Below the pieces are notes generated by a model. The model ran no database searches and was not told where the DNA came from. It worked only from the letters and a program-made list of their open reading frames with translations. A stretch of DNA of 64,000 nucleotides from Lacunisphaera limnophila (GTDB taxonomy: Bacteria > Verrucomicrobiota > Verrucomicrobiia > Opitutales > Opitutaceae). A program made the translations under genes and the position numbers. The DNA is taken from positions 1,798,001 to 1,862,000 of the forward strand of contig NZ_CP016094.1 of assembly GCF_001746835.1 (NCBI RefSeq), given 5' to 3'. Below, in pieces: positions 16,160 to 23,754 of this stretch; positions within the stretch are counted from its first letter, which is position 1, and each line of letters opens with the position of its first letter.

Positions 16160-16926
16160 TGCAGGAAGGCCCGGTTGCGGAGGGCGACGCGGCTGGAGGA
16201 CTCACGCTGGACCGGGGTCTGGGTGTTGCTGGCGGCCACGCCGAGGCGCGCGGCGAATTCGAGGGACACCAGCTTGATGCCGGGGAGGTAACTGCCGGCG
16301 GTCAGCGTGGCGGTCTCGTATTCATTGCCACTGGCGTCGTAGTAACGAAAGCGCAGGTCGTTATCGGCCTCGTCGGCATCGCCGTCGGTGAGGCTCCGCA
16401 GCAGGATGAGGGTGGAGGTCAGCGTGTTGCTCGTGGGATTGTAGACGCAGCGTGTGAGCGAGGCGGCGGGCATGGTGACGTTGATGCCGTTGACGGCGAC
16501 GACGACGCTGTCGGTGAGGTCGCTGTTGTAGTAATACGTGACGGTGTTCGCCGTGCCGGTCCCGGTTGGCATGGTGAGGACCAGGCGGTGGGCGGCGGGG
16601 AAGATGGGGGTGGTCGACTGCGTGACGAGAGCAGTGGCCTGCTGGACATCCTGGGTGAAGGTCCCGAGGGCGCGGCGCGCCTGGGTTTCGAGCGCCTGCT
16701 GGTTGGCGAGGCGGCCGAGGCTGCGGCCGAGGTAGATGTAGCTGGAGAGGACGGCGGCGAGGACGGCGGCGGAGAGCGAGGCGCCGATCAGCAGTTCGAC
16801 CAGCGTGAATGCGCGGGAAGTAGTGGGTAGCGAGTAGCGGGTAGCGAGCAGGGCTGGCCCCTTCGACAGGCGCAGGGCGGTACCGGCGGAAGACTTATGG
16901 CCACGAAAAGTCACAAGGATGCACAA
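16156..16926 (-). CDS. Prepilin-like protein (PilW type)
   Basis: Type IV prepilin-like minor pilin. The processing site is SRA|FTLVELLIGASLS at residues 39/40, with Ala at -1, Phe at +1 and Glu at +5, followed by a hydrophobic helix. The body (about 215 residues) is of PilW/GspJ size. Odd: residues about 17-37 (ALRLSKGPALLATRYSLPT) are encoded by repeat DNA at 16818-16880, up to the processing site, and no obvious ATG lies between the repeat and the site. The real start could be ATG 16926 or a non-ATG codon inside the repeat. It overlaps the PilX-like gene by 4 bases, so the two are coupled. Confidence 0.85.
   Translation of the reverse strand: MCILVTFRGHKSSAGTALRLSKGPALLATRYSLPTTSRAFTLVELLIGASLSAAVLAAVLSSYIYLGRSLGRLANQQALETQARRALGTFTQDVQQATALVTQSTTPIFPAAHRLVLTMPTGTGTANTVTYYYNSDLTDSVVVAVNGINVTMPAASLTRCVYNPTSNTLTSTLILLRSLTDGDADEADNDLRFRYYDASGNEYETATLTAGSYLPGIKLVSLEFAARLGVAASNTQTPVQRESSSRVALRNRAFLQ
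16818..16880. repeat. Heptamer array (GGGTAGC/GAGTAGC) plus TTCGACAGG element
   Basis: Five in-phase units at 16818-16852 (AAGTAGT, GGGTAGC, GAGTAGC, GGGTAGC, GAGCAGG), followed by CCTTCGACAGGCGCAGGG at 16860-16877. It is translated as the leader of the PilW-like prepilin. Confidence 0.9.
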
Positions 16927-17187
16927 AAAGGAATCAGGGGGAGATTAACCATCAGCCTGCGCCAAGACTTCGGCCGACAGGCGAAGCCACATGGATGGGT
17001 CACTGATCCAAACCAAGGCAGGGGTTGGCCACATCCTGATGTGCCGTGCTCGGCACCCGGGACCAGTCGCCCAGCCTGCGCTGTGGCTGGAAAAACACGA
17101 GAAGCGCAAAAATATGATCCGAAGCCAACATGGCGGATGCGGGCAAATTCTCCTTTTGCGTGTTCTGTGCTTTTTGTGGCCATGACA
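16897..17187. repeat. Octamer repeat pair framing a spacer without a gene
   Basis: Left arm: octamers of the GCCACGAA, AAGTCACA, CAAAAAGG type from 16900. Right arm in inverse orientation ends at 17183; on the minus strand it reads GCCACAAA, AAGCACAG, AACACGCA. Both arms begin ATGGCCAC and face each other across about 200 bases that contain further AC-rich repeats and no convincing gene. Short open frames here (for example minus-strand 17183-16911) start inside the repeat and are not genes. Confidence 0.7.
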
Positions 17188-17202
17188 GTTTGGGGATCGA
17201 AC

Positions 17203-17991
17203 TCAGGAACGCTGGATGGCGTGGTTGAGGCCGTATTTGGTGAACCACGTGGTGCTGCGGCGGGTGTAGGTGCGGGCGATGGGAGCGCTGCCCTGGAAGG
17301 AGAGACGCTGAAGCCAGGTGCCGGTGGCCGTGGCGGCGGCGGTGGTCGTGCCGCCCTTGGTCCACTCGATCGTGAAGGAGATTTCCTTCATCTCGCTCGC
17401 GATCAGGTCGACGGTGGTGCGCTCGAGTGAAAGCACGACGCCCTCACGGTTTACGATATCGGTGGAAAGCGCGGTGGTGGTGGCGGTCCAGAAGCCAGTG
17501 TCGGTCGGCAAGGTGTTGGCGGGGGAGGCGACCGTGCAGCGGTACCAGGCGCCGTTGTAGGTGACGACTTCGTTGACGGCGTAGTTTCTGCCGCCCACCC
17601 AGGTCGGCCAGAAGGTGCAATCGATGCCTACCGTGACGTCGGTGGCCGTCGCCGGCATGCTGGTCCAGGAGATGAGCCGGAGTTTCTCCATCTCGTGGTT
17701 GAGAATCTGGGCGGCGAGGGTCTGGCGGCGGGCGGTGGCGAGCATCTCGGAGCCGATGGTGACGGCCTGGATCATGCCCATGAAGCCGACGACGAGGATG
17801 ACGGAGGCCATCATCACCTCGACGATGGTAAACCCTGAAGAAGTAGCGCGTAGCGGGTAGCCCTTCGACAAGCTCAGGGCAGGCAGGGCTGAGGACGGCT
17901 GGCAGACGACAGACGGCGGACGACAGACGACGGAATCGGGCAACCGCGATGGAGCTCGCAGGAAGGGGGGAGATGGGCGGCAAAAACTCAC
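17203..17991 (-). CDS. Prepilin-like protein (PilV type) with one CBM5/12-like module
   Basis: Prepilin-like protein of up to 262 residues. The processing site is SSG|FTIVEVMMASVILVVG at 53/54 with Gly at -1 and Glu at +5, the PilV/GspI pattern. Residues about 128-169 form one module of the same WYRC type that is repeated seven times in the PilX-like protein. Odd: about 35 residues before the processing site (VVCRPPSVVC...ALSLSKGYPLRATSSG) are encoded by repeat arrays at 17842-17933. A TTG inside the repeat would give a usual 13-residue leader, MSKGYPLRATSSG; ATG 17991 gives an unusually long one. The presence of the same module in two pilins supports a shared carbohydrate-binding role. Confidence 0.83.
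   Translation of the reverse strand: MSFCRPSPPFLRAPSRLPDSVVCRPPSVVCQPSSALPALSLSKGYPLRATSSGFTIVEVMMASVILVVGFMGMIQAVTIGSEMLATARRQTLAAQILNHEMEKLRLISWTSMPATATDVTVGIDCTFWPTWVGGRNYAVNEVVTYNGAWYRCTVASPANTLPTDTGFWTATTTALSTDIVNREGVVLSLERTTVDLIASEMKEISFTIEWTKGGTTTAAATATGTWLQRLSFQGSAPIARTYTRRSTTWFTKYGLNHAIQRS
17842..17940. repeat. Heptamer arrays and TTCGACAAG element at the start of the PilV-like gene
   Basis: Units AGTAGCG, CGTAGCG, GGTAGCC at 17842-17862, then CCTTCGACAAGCTCAGGG at 17862-17879, then ACGACAG, ACGGCGG, ACGACAG, ACGACGG at 17906-17933. The order (processing site, TAGCG units, TTCGACA element) is the same as in front of the PilW-like gene. Confidence 0.92.
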
Positions 17992-18000
17992 AAGACTTTG

Positions 18001-18168
18001 TTAACCACGGGATACATGAATTACGCGAAGGAGTAGCCACAAAAAGCACACGAAGCGCAAAAAGAAACCAAGGCGGGGTTCGGCGACGCCGCCCTACAGC
18101 GAGGCAAGCGGGACGAGGGCGACTTGGCTCCGTTACGATCCCAAACACCCGCAACCAACAACCAACAG
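18001..18168. repeat. Intergenic mosaic of octamer, palindrome and heptamer repeats
   Basis: Octamers GCCACAAA, AAGCACAC, GAAGCGCA at 18036-18059. A copy of the GGCGGGGTTCGGCGAC palindrome arm at 18072-18097 (compare 26954-27034). Two AACCAAC heptamers at 18153-18166. No gene is visible in the 188 bases between the two flanking CDSs. Confidence 0.8.
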
Positions 18169-18179
18169 CTGCGCCCTGC

Positions 18180-19289
18180 TCAATAGGAGCGGGTTACGAT
18201 CGCGCCGGTTTTGTCCTGGAAGACGAGGAGCCGGTGGGCGGAGTCGAGTTGGGACAAGGTGATGCCCTGGGGAATGGAGATTTCCTGTTTCTCGTGGACG
18301 AGTCGGCCATTGATCAGGACGCGCGGCGGGTTGACGGCGCCGATGGTGAGGTTGACGACCCAGTAGAAGAAGGTGCGCGTGGGCGGCGGGGTGCCGTCGG
18401 GGGAGGCGCCGCGGATGACGATGCCGCCGGGGAGGGTGACGGGGGCGAGGACCTCGACGGTCTGGGCAACGGCGGTGGCGCGCACGGCGTTGACGGGGGC
18501 GGCGGGGGGCAGGGTGCCGGCGGCGGCCGCGGCGGCCTGTCTTTCCTGGAGGGCGAGGAGGCGGGCGGCGTTGGCGGCGCGTTCGTCCTCGGGGGAGAGC
18601 GGCTCGCCGGGTTTGGCGGCCTTGCCGGGGGCGGCGGGGCCGGCCTTGGCGGCGTCGGAGGCAAAGGGGTTGTACGCGGGGCGCGAGCTGCTGCCGGGGG
18701 CGGTGCCCTTGGCCTGGTTTTCCTCTTGGGCGATCATGCCGTCGAGGAGGCCGGCGCGGGCGTTGTTGGCTTTCACGACGTCGTCGGTCTTGCCCAGCGC
18801 CTGGGCGGGGATGGCGAGGATCTGGTTGACGGCCTTGAAAGGGGTGGGGCCGCGGCCACCGCCGAGGCCACTGCCGGCGGCGCCACTGCCGAAGGTGTCG
18901 GCACCGGCTCCGGCGGAGCCGGGCTGGCTGCCCTGCAAGGCCCATTGCCGGGCCTTGGGGTTCAGGGCCATGAGCATGACGTAGCCGAGGATGAGCAGCA
19001 CCGTGAAGCCGAAGAGCATCTTGAAGATGCAGCCGAGGTTCTTGATGAGGGCGGGCGAGGGAATGAACGACTTCGACTGCGGCATCGCGTAGTCGATCGG
19101 CGTGAGGACGGGCGCCGGGGGCTTGGGGGCGTCGGCGGCCGGGGCCGCGGGTGCCGCGGGATCGGCCGGGGTGGTGGGCGCGGCGGGGGTTGCTGGGGTC
19201 GCCTGAGGCTGACTATCAGCGGGCGTGACCGAAGCGTCGGGAAGGGGCGCGGGTTGGTCCGCGGCGGGATCTTTTTCAGATTCGCTCAT
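18180..19289 (-). CDS. Pilus-cluster protein with one membrane helix, function unknown
   Basis: A 369-residue protein. The first 70 residues are Pro/Ala-rich and probably disordered. One membrane helix at about 92-110 (MLFGFTVLLILGYVMLMAL) suggests a cytoplasmic N-terminus. A long Ala/Gly/Pro-rich region follows, with an Ala-rich helix (RAANAARLLALQERQAAAAA), and the last 90 residues are more ordered and beta-rich (TRTFFYWVVNLTIGAVNPPRVLINGRLV). I do not recognise the family. It lies between PilP-like and PilV-like genes on the same strand, so a structural role in the pilus machine is likely but inferred. Confidence 0.75.
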   Translation of the reverse strand: MSESEKDPAADQPAPLPDASVTPADSQPQATPATPAAPTTPADPAAPAAPAADAPKPPAPVLTPIDYAMPQSKSFIPSPALIKNLGCIFKMLFGFTVLLILGYVMLMALNPKARQWALQGSQPGSAGAGADTFGSGAAGSGLGGGRGPTPFKAVNQILAIPAQALGKTDDVVKANNARAGLLDGMIAQEENQAKGTAPGSSSRPAYNPFASDAAKAGPAAPGKAAKPGEPLSPEDERAANAARLLALQERQAAAAAAGTLPPAAPVNAVRATAVAQTVEVLAPVTLPGGIVIRGASPDGTPPPTRTFFYWVVNLTIGAVNPPRVLINGRLVHEKQEISIPQGITLSQLDSAHRLLVFQDKTGAIVTRSY

Positions 19290-19292
19290 CGC

Positions 19293-19469
19293 GAAAGGCG
19301 AGACCTGAGATCCGGGGCTTGAAACCTTCCTGTTGCTCCCTGCTGGGTGCCCGGGATGAGTCGCGCAGCTGGCGCTGCCACTCGGAAATCTGAAACCTGA
19401 GACCTGAAAGACTGATGCACAGAGAGGGAGATCATCGGGCGCCAGATCGGAACTCAGGTTTCGGCCTTC
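19293..19469. repeat. Heptamer arrays of the GAGACCT family, facing pair
   Basis: Left group at 19293-19327 (GAAAGGC, GAGACCT, GAGATCC, GGGGCTT, GAAACCT). Middle group at 19385-19412 (GAAATCT, GAAACCT, GAGACCT, GAAAGAC). Right group inverted at 19449-19469 (GGAACTC, AGGTTTC, GGCCTTC). The stop codon of the PilP-like gene (19468-19470) is at the edge of the right group. Confidence 0.88.
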
Positions 19470-19977
19470 ACAGTTTCAGTGGCAGCGTGAGCTCGGCGGC
19501 GTTGAGGCCGAGGGTGAAGGCGTCCGGGGAGATTTTGCGCACCTGGATGAAGATCGGGGTGTCGCGGCCGGGGGTGGGGATGGGGATCACGTCGCCGGCC
19601 TTGCAGACGATGGAGTTGACGATGAGGTGCGGGAGGCCGTCGCGGACGACGAGGCCGGAGATGCGCAGGGCGGGGCCGATTTTGGCGAGGGTGTCGGCGT
19701 CGCTGAGGTCGGGGGCGTCGGGCACGAGTTCAGTCTCGGGTGGCGGGGCGGCGAGTTCGGTGAGTTCGACGCCGCTGTAGAACGGGTTGGGCAGGGAGGC
19801 GGGCAGGGGCTGGGGGTTAAGGCGGCGGCCAACGGTCTCGGCGATGCGCTGCTCGGTGAGGGAGTAGCGGGCGGCGACCTTCTTGAGGGTTTCGGTGACG
19901 GCGGTCGGGGCCTGCGCGAAGGCGGGGCCGGCGGCGAGCGCGAGGAGGAGGGCGAAAGTCGGAAGAGACGGCTTCAT
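19468..19977 (-). CDS. PilP/GspC-like periplasmic protein
   Basis: A 169-residue exported protein. Signal peptide MKPSLPTFALLLALAAGPAFAQ, a helical segment (LKKVAARYSLTEQRIAETVG), a Pro-rich linker, and a small beta domain from about residue 105 (ALRISGLVVRDGLPHLIVNSIVCKAGDVI). The beta domain resembles the homology region of PilP/GspC that contacts the secretin. Order relative to neighbours (PilM/N-like, PilO-like, then this gene) matches pilMNOP. The frame is open to 20667, but the extra part is antisense to the PilO-like gene; ATG 19977 with its signal peptide is the true start. Assignment is by position and fold features, not strong sequence identity. Confidence 0.72.
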   Translation of the reverse strand: MKPSLPTFALLLALAAGPAFAQAPTAVTETLKKVAARYSLTEQRIAETVGRRLNPQPLPASLPNPFYSGVELTELAAPPPETELVPDAPDLSDADTLAKIGPALRISGLVVRDGLPHLIVNSIVCKAGDVIPIPTPGRDTPIFIQVRKISPDAFTLGLNAAELTLPLKL

Positions 19978-20000
19978 GGGCGGGCGATGCGGGCTGTGCT

Positions 20001-20552
20001 TCAGGGGCGCGCGAGAAGCTCGACGTTGAGGTCGAGGGTAAGTTTCTCGGGATCGGCGCCGGCCTCGAGGTTGAAGCTGCGGATGCGGAGCAGGCGCGGG
20101 CCGTTCTCGAGTTCGCGGATGACGCGGAGAAGCTGGCGGTAGGAACCGCTGGTGCGGAGGCTGAAGGGCACGGCGTTGTAGGGTTTGCCGGCGGCCTGGG
20201 GTTGGGAGCTGAGCTGGCTGACCTGGGTGAACTTGATGCGGCTGACGGCCTCGATCTCGTAGAAGTACCCGAGGTTCTCGGCGAGGTCGGCCTCGTTGAT
20301 GAGGTGGGCGTCGATGTAGTCGAGGGCCTCGGTGAGCTTGGTGATCTCGGCCGTGACGCGGGCGTGGCCGGTGAGGGACTGGAGCATGGCCTCGCCGTTG
20401 CGCTGGACCTGCGCGTGCACGCCGGTGAGGGACTCCTGGCGCTGCCACAGGAACCAGGAGGCGGTGCCGGAGAGGATGATCACGGCCACGCTGATCACGA
20501 GCACGGGGTTGCGCCGGGCGAGGATGAGGAAGCGTTGGAGCAAAGCCATCAT
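20001..20552 (-). CDS. PilO/GspM-like inner-membrane protein
   Basis: A 183-residue protein with one N-terminal membrane helix (PVLVISVAVIILSGTASWFLW), a periplasmic coiled-coil-like helix (about 40-85), and a small alpha/beta domain (YNAVPFSLRTSGSYRQLLRVIRELENGPRLLRIRSFNLE). The last segment is very close in pattern to PilO. PilO pairs with PilN in the inner-membrane alignment complex of type IV pili. The start overlaps the stop of the GspL-like gene by 4 bases, so they are translationally coupled. Confidence 0.82.
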   Translation of the reverse strand: MMALLQRFLILARRNPVLVISVAVIILSGTASWFLWQRQESLTGVHAQVQRNGEAMLQSLTGHARVTAEITKLTEALDYIDAHLINEADLAENLGYFYEIEAVSRIKFTQVSQLSSQPQAAGKPYNAVPFSLRTSGSYRQLLRVIRELENGPRLLRIRSFNLEAGADPEKLTLDLNVELLARP

Positions 20553-22180
20553 GGCGCGGGCTCCTTGAGGCGGCAGGCGATCTCGAAAGTGATCTGGTTG
20601 GCCTCCTCGTTGCGTTCCAGGGAGACGAGGACGACGCTGCTGAAGAGCGGCCCGAGCTTGGGGTCACGGCGCAGGGTGTCGACGTAGGTGCGGAGGGTCT
20701 GGCTGGCGCGGGTGGAGGGCTCGCGGAGAATGCCGCGGAGGACGAGGCCCTCGCGGAAGCCGTCGATGCGCTCGAGGCTCATGCGCTCGAGGCGGGTGCG
20801 GCCGAACTCGAGGATGAGGTCGGAGGTGACGTAGGGGGCGTGGACGAGGGCGTGGGCGGCGTCGAGTTTCTTGACGAGGGCGTCGAGCTTGGCGGCGTCG
20901 GCGTTGAGGGACTTGAAGGCGCGGTCGTTCTCGGCGATCTGCTGCTGCCAGTAGCTGATCTCGGTGCTGAGGAGGCCGCTGGTGTAGAACTGCCAGAGGG
21001 TGAAGATCAGGACGGCGGAGGCGAGGGTGGCGGCGACGGCGTTGCCGATGAAGCGTCGGCGGATGAGGTCGCTGCTGGGGAGGGCGGCGGAGATGCGGCA
21101 GTCGATGCGCCAGGGGCCGCGGTAGGCCGCATCGCCCTTGGTGGGTTGCTCCGGTTTGCTGCCGGGCAGGTCGGCGACGAGGCTGAGGGCGCCGAGCCAG
21201 TGGTGGCCGGGGGCCGTGACGTCGCCACCGGTCTGGATGCCGACGGTGGTCTGCCACGCGGCGCAATCGAAGGTGAAGGGGGTGCGGCCGACGACCTGGG
21301 CGAGGGGCTCGGCGATCCAGGAGAGGGCGGGCGGGAGGTAGGCGCAGTAGATGCTGCCGACGGGCTGGCCGGTGGTCATCTCGTAGGAGTCGACGAGCGG
21401 CTTGAGGTCGCGGCCGATGGCGCGGACGAACTTGGAGGCGCGGAGGAGAAGCTCGTCGTCGGGCTGCTGGAGGCGCTGACGGACCTCGGCCGCGGTGGTG
21501 AGCTCGAATTCGCGGCGGGCGGCCTGGACGATGGAGGAGAAGCCGTTGCGGACGGTGGCGGGTGTGTGCACGCCCTCTTTGCCGAGGATGTAGGCGACGG
21601 TGTGTTCCTGCTCGATGACGACCACGACGATGGCGCGCTTGTCGTTGACGCGGGCCTGGTGCTCGGCGACGGCGCCGAGGAGCGGGAGGATGCTCATCTC
21701 GAGCCGGTAGGGCAGGAGCCGGTGGTCGAGCAGCTGTTGCTGCATCAGGTGGACGTCGGTGTGGGAGACGCCGCAGATCAGGCCGGGGCGCTGGGTGCCC
21801 TCGGCGGGGATGAGTTCGCCCTCGAGCGGGCTGAGGACCTGGAGCTTCCAGTTGGCGGGCTGCTCGATCTTGTACTGGTCCTTGACGAGTTCGGGCAGGT
21901 AGTCGGCGTCGGCGAGCTTGCGGGGCTGGAGGCTCTCGCGTTGGAAGAGGGCCTCGGGGGGGCTGAAGCTGGCGACGGCGGGCACCCAGGCGTTCTGTTT
22001 CTCGAAATTCTGGGCCAGCCAGTGGCGCAGCCCGGCATCGTCGTCGCGGTCGAATTCGGCGGCGCAATCGATGGTCACCGTGCCGTCACTGTCGGCGCGG
22101 GTGATGCCGGCAGCGAGGATCTGAAACGGGTTGTGCTCGATCAGGAGGCTGCGCCGGGAGTTGCGGTTGGAGAGGAGCAC
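20549..22180 (-). CDS. GspL-like protein (PilM-like domain joined to PilN-like domain)
   Basis: A 543-residue protein. Residues 1-370 form a cytoplasmic part of PilM/GspL size; one membrane helix lies at about 375-400 (GNAVAATLASAVLIFTLWQF). The periplasmic part has a coiled coil (QQQIAENDRAFKSLNADAAKLDALVKKLD) and a ferredoxin-like end similar to PilN. In type IV pili PilM and PilN are separate, whereas in type II secretion GspL is one chain; the single chain here is therefore GspL-like, while the downstream pair is PilO/PilP-like. The classical PilM nucleotide motifs are not obvious to me, so ATP binding is uncertain. Confidence 0.78.
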   Translation of the reverse strand: MLLSNRNSRRSLLIEHNPFQILAAGITRADSDGTVTIDCAAEFDRDDDAGLRHWLAQNFEKQNAWVPAVASFSPPEALFQRESLQPRKLADADYLPELVKDQYKIEQPANWKLQVLSPLEGELIPAEGTQRPGLICGVSHTDVHLMQQQLLDHRLLPYRLEMSILPLLGAVAEHQARVNDKRAIVVVVIEQEHTVAYILGKEGVHTPATVRNGFSSIVQAARREFELTTAAEVRQRLQQPDDELLLRASKFVRAIGRDLKPLVDSYEMTTGQPVGSIYCAYLPPALSWIAEPLAQVVGRTPFTFDCAAWQTTVGIQTGGDVTAPGHHWLGALSLVADLPGSKPEQPTKGDAAYRGPWRIDCRISAALPSSDLIRRRFIGNAVAATLASAVLIFTLWQFYTSGLLSTEISYWQQQIAENDRAFKSLNADAAKLDALVKKLDAAHALVHAPYVTSDLILEFGRTRLERMSLERIDGFREGLVLRGILREPSTRASQTLRTYVDTLRRDPKLGPLFSSVVLVSLERNEEANQITFEIACRLKEPAP

Positions 22181-22334
22181 AGGTGTTTACGTCGGGAATG
22201 GACTATTGGGCCCGGTGGCCCGGCGTCAAGGTGGTCGAAGCCAAGGATGTGAGGGGGGAGGAGGGTGAGGGGGACCTGGGATCCGCAGGATAACGGACCA
22301 CGCCAAAGCGTATGTTGGTTCGTGGCTTCCCTTG

Positions 22335-22355
22335 AGGCTTCAGGTCTCGGGCTTC
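22335..22355. repeat. Heptamer array at the 3' end of gluconokinase
   Basis: Three exact units, AGGCTTC, AGGTCTC, GGGCTTC (plus strand). The gluconokinase stop codon (22340-22342) and its last residues KPET are written in this array. Confidence 0.88.
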
Positions 22356-22840
22356 AGCCGCGCCTTGATCGCGGCGACGAGGGTCTCGGGAGGCTGGCTG
22401 ATGTCGAGGGTCAGGGCGCCGGGCGGGGCTTCCAGGGCGGCAAGCTGGCTGTCGAGCATCGCGGGTTTCATGTAGTGGCCCTGGCGGCCGCTGAGGCGGG
22501 CGAGGAGGAGGGTGCGGTCGCCGGTGAGGTGGACGAGGGTCACGCCGGGGAGGCCGGCGAGGAGCACCTCGCGGTAACGCGCCTTGAGGGCGGAGCAGGT
22601 GAAGACGGCGGGCTGGCCGGCGGCGCGGCTCGCGTCCATGGCGGCGCGGATGGCGGCGAGCCAGGGGGCGCGGTCGGTGTCGTCGAGGGGGAAGCCGCGC
22701 CCCATCTTGACCTTGTTGGCGGCCGAGTGGAAATCATCGGCCTCGTGGTAGGTCCAGCCGAGGTCGGCGGCGAGGGAGCGGCCGATGGTGCTCTTGCCGG
22801 AGCCGGCGACACCCATGATCAGGACGAGGGGGGAAGGCAT
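22340..22840 (-). CDS. gntK: Gluconokinase
   Basis: A 166-residue GntK-type kinase. The Walker A motif is GVAGSGKST (residues 10-18), followed by YHEADDFHSAANKVKMGRGFPLDDTDR, shown here in part as the substrate loop HEADDFHSAANKVKM. The family motifs CSALKARYR and RQGHYMKPAMLDSQ are also present. It phosphorylates D-gluconate to 6-phosphogluconate, feeding the pentose phosphate or Entner-Doudoroff route, in the cytoplasm. Length is normal for the family. It interrupts the pilus cluster on the same strand, with repeat arrays on both sides, which suggests an insertion into the cluster or unrelated transcription; the metabolic link is with eda at 31.6 kb. Confidence 0.93.
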   Translation of the reverse strand: MPSPLVLIMGVAGSGKSTIGRSLAADLGWTYHEADDFHSAANKVKMGRGFPLDDTDRAPWLAAIRAAMDASRAAGQPAVFTCSALKARYREVLLAGLPGVTLVHLTGDRTLLLARLSGRQGHYMKPAMLDSQLAALEAPPGALTLDISQPPETLVAAIKARLKPET

Positions 22841-22850
22841 GGGAACCGAA

Positions 22851-22941
22851 GTAACAAGGATCTGGTATCAAGTAACAACAGATCGACCGGGCCGTGAGCT
22901 GAAGCTGCGGTTCGTGGGACTTGTCACTTGATTCTTCTCAC
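22851..22941. repeat. Facing heptamer arrays upstream of gluconokinase
   Basis: Left group GTAACAA, GGATCTG, GTATCAA, GTAACAA at 22851-22878. Right group inverted at 22914-22941 (GTGGGAC, TTGTCAC, TTGATTC, TTCTCAC). The two groups are of one family in opposite orientation. Confidence 0.85.
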
Positions 22942-22953
22942 GAGCGCGTCGCG

Positions 22954-23754
22954 TTACGGCGAGACGCGTTTGTAGTTCTGGCCGAAGAGGAACACGCCGT
23001 CGGGATCGCGGACGAGGAGGATGTAGGGGTCGCTGGTGGCGAGCGCGGGCTGGCCTCCTTGGCGGGCGCCGCGGGCGGTGCGGATGATTTCCTCGGCGAC
23101 AGATTGGGTCGCGCCGTATTTCGCGAGGCGCAGGGTGCCGTCGGCGGCGATGATCAGGCGGCGGTCGCCCTCGCCGGTGCCGGTCTGGTACTCGCCGGCC
23201 AGGCGGGTGAGGAGGGCGGAGGACTCGGAGCCGTTCATGTAGGTGAACTTGGGCGCGAGGGTGCGGGCGGGGCGCACGAGCAGCCAGACGCCGGTGCCGA
23301 GGCAGGCGACGATGAGCACCAGGAGCACGGTGATCTTCAGCCAGGGGCCCTGGGGGGCGGTGTGCTCCGTGGTCGGAGTGGCCGTGGGCGGGCGCTCGAA
23401 GACGCGGGGCGTATCGGCCGGGCGGACGGGTTCGGGCGCATTGCCGGTGATGGTGCCCAGGATGAAGGGGATGCTGTGCTGCTCACCGCGGAGCAGGGCC
23501 TCGCGGCCGACGAAGCAGAGCTGGCGGTAGCGGGTGCGCACGACGAACACCTCGCGATCGGTCTTGATGCGGATCTCGGGGGTCGAGGGTTCGTAGATGG
23601 TGAGCTTGGCGGCGAGCAGTTCCAGCTCGAGGAGCAAGCCCGCCAGCTGCGTGGGGGTGACCTCGGCGAGCGCGGTGTCCGGGTACTCCAGGCCGGCGGC
23701 GGTCGCGCCCGGGGCGAGGTGATGCAGGGTGACGCTGTAAGTGGACGCGGCCAT
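22954..23754 (-). CDS. Single-pass membrane protein coupled to a pseudopilin, function unknown
   Basis: A 266-residue protein. Residues 1-110 form an ordered N-terminal domain, probably cytoplasmic; a Pro/Thr-rich linker follows, then one membrane helix at about 138-160 (LKITVLLVLIVACLGTGVWLLV), then an extracytoplasmic domain of about 100 residues. I do not recognise a family. The start codon overlaps the stop of the pseudopilin gene (TGATG), so the two are translated together, which suggests a partner function in the same pilus or secretion apparatus. Confidence 0.75.
   Translation of the reverse strand: MAASTYSVTLHHLAPGATAAGLEYPDTALAEVTPTQLAGLLLELELLAAKLTIYEPSTPEIRIKTDREVFVVRTRYRQLCFVGREALLRGEQHSIPFILGTITGNAPEPVRPADTPRVFERPPTATPTTEHTAPQGPWLKITVLLVLIVACLGTGVWLLVRPARTLAPKFTYMNGSESSALLTRLAGEYQTGTGEGDRRLIIAADGTLRLAKYGATQSVAEEIIRTARGARQGGQPALATSDPYILLVRDPDGVFLFGQNYKRVSP

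Noticed and set aside
16911-17183. A 90-codon frame on the minus strand between the two prepilins
   Set aside because: It starts in an octamer repeat and consists of repeat-derived residues, with no Pfam-like pattern or fitting neighbours.
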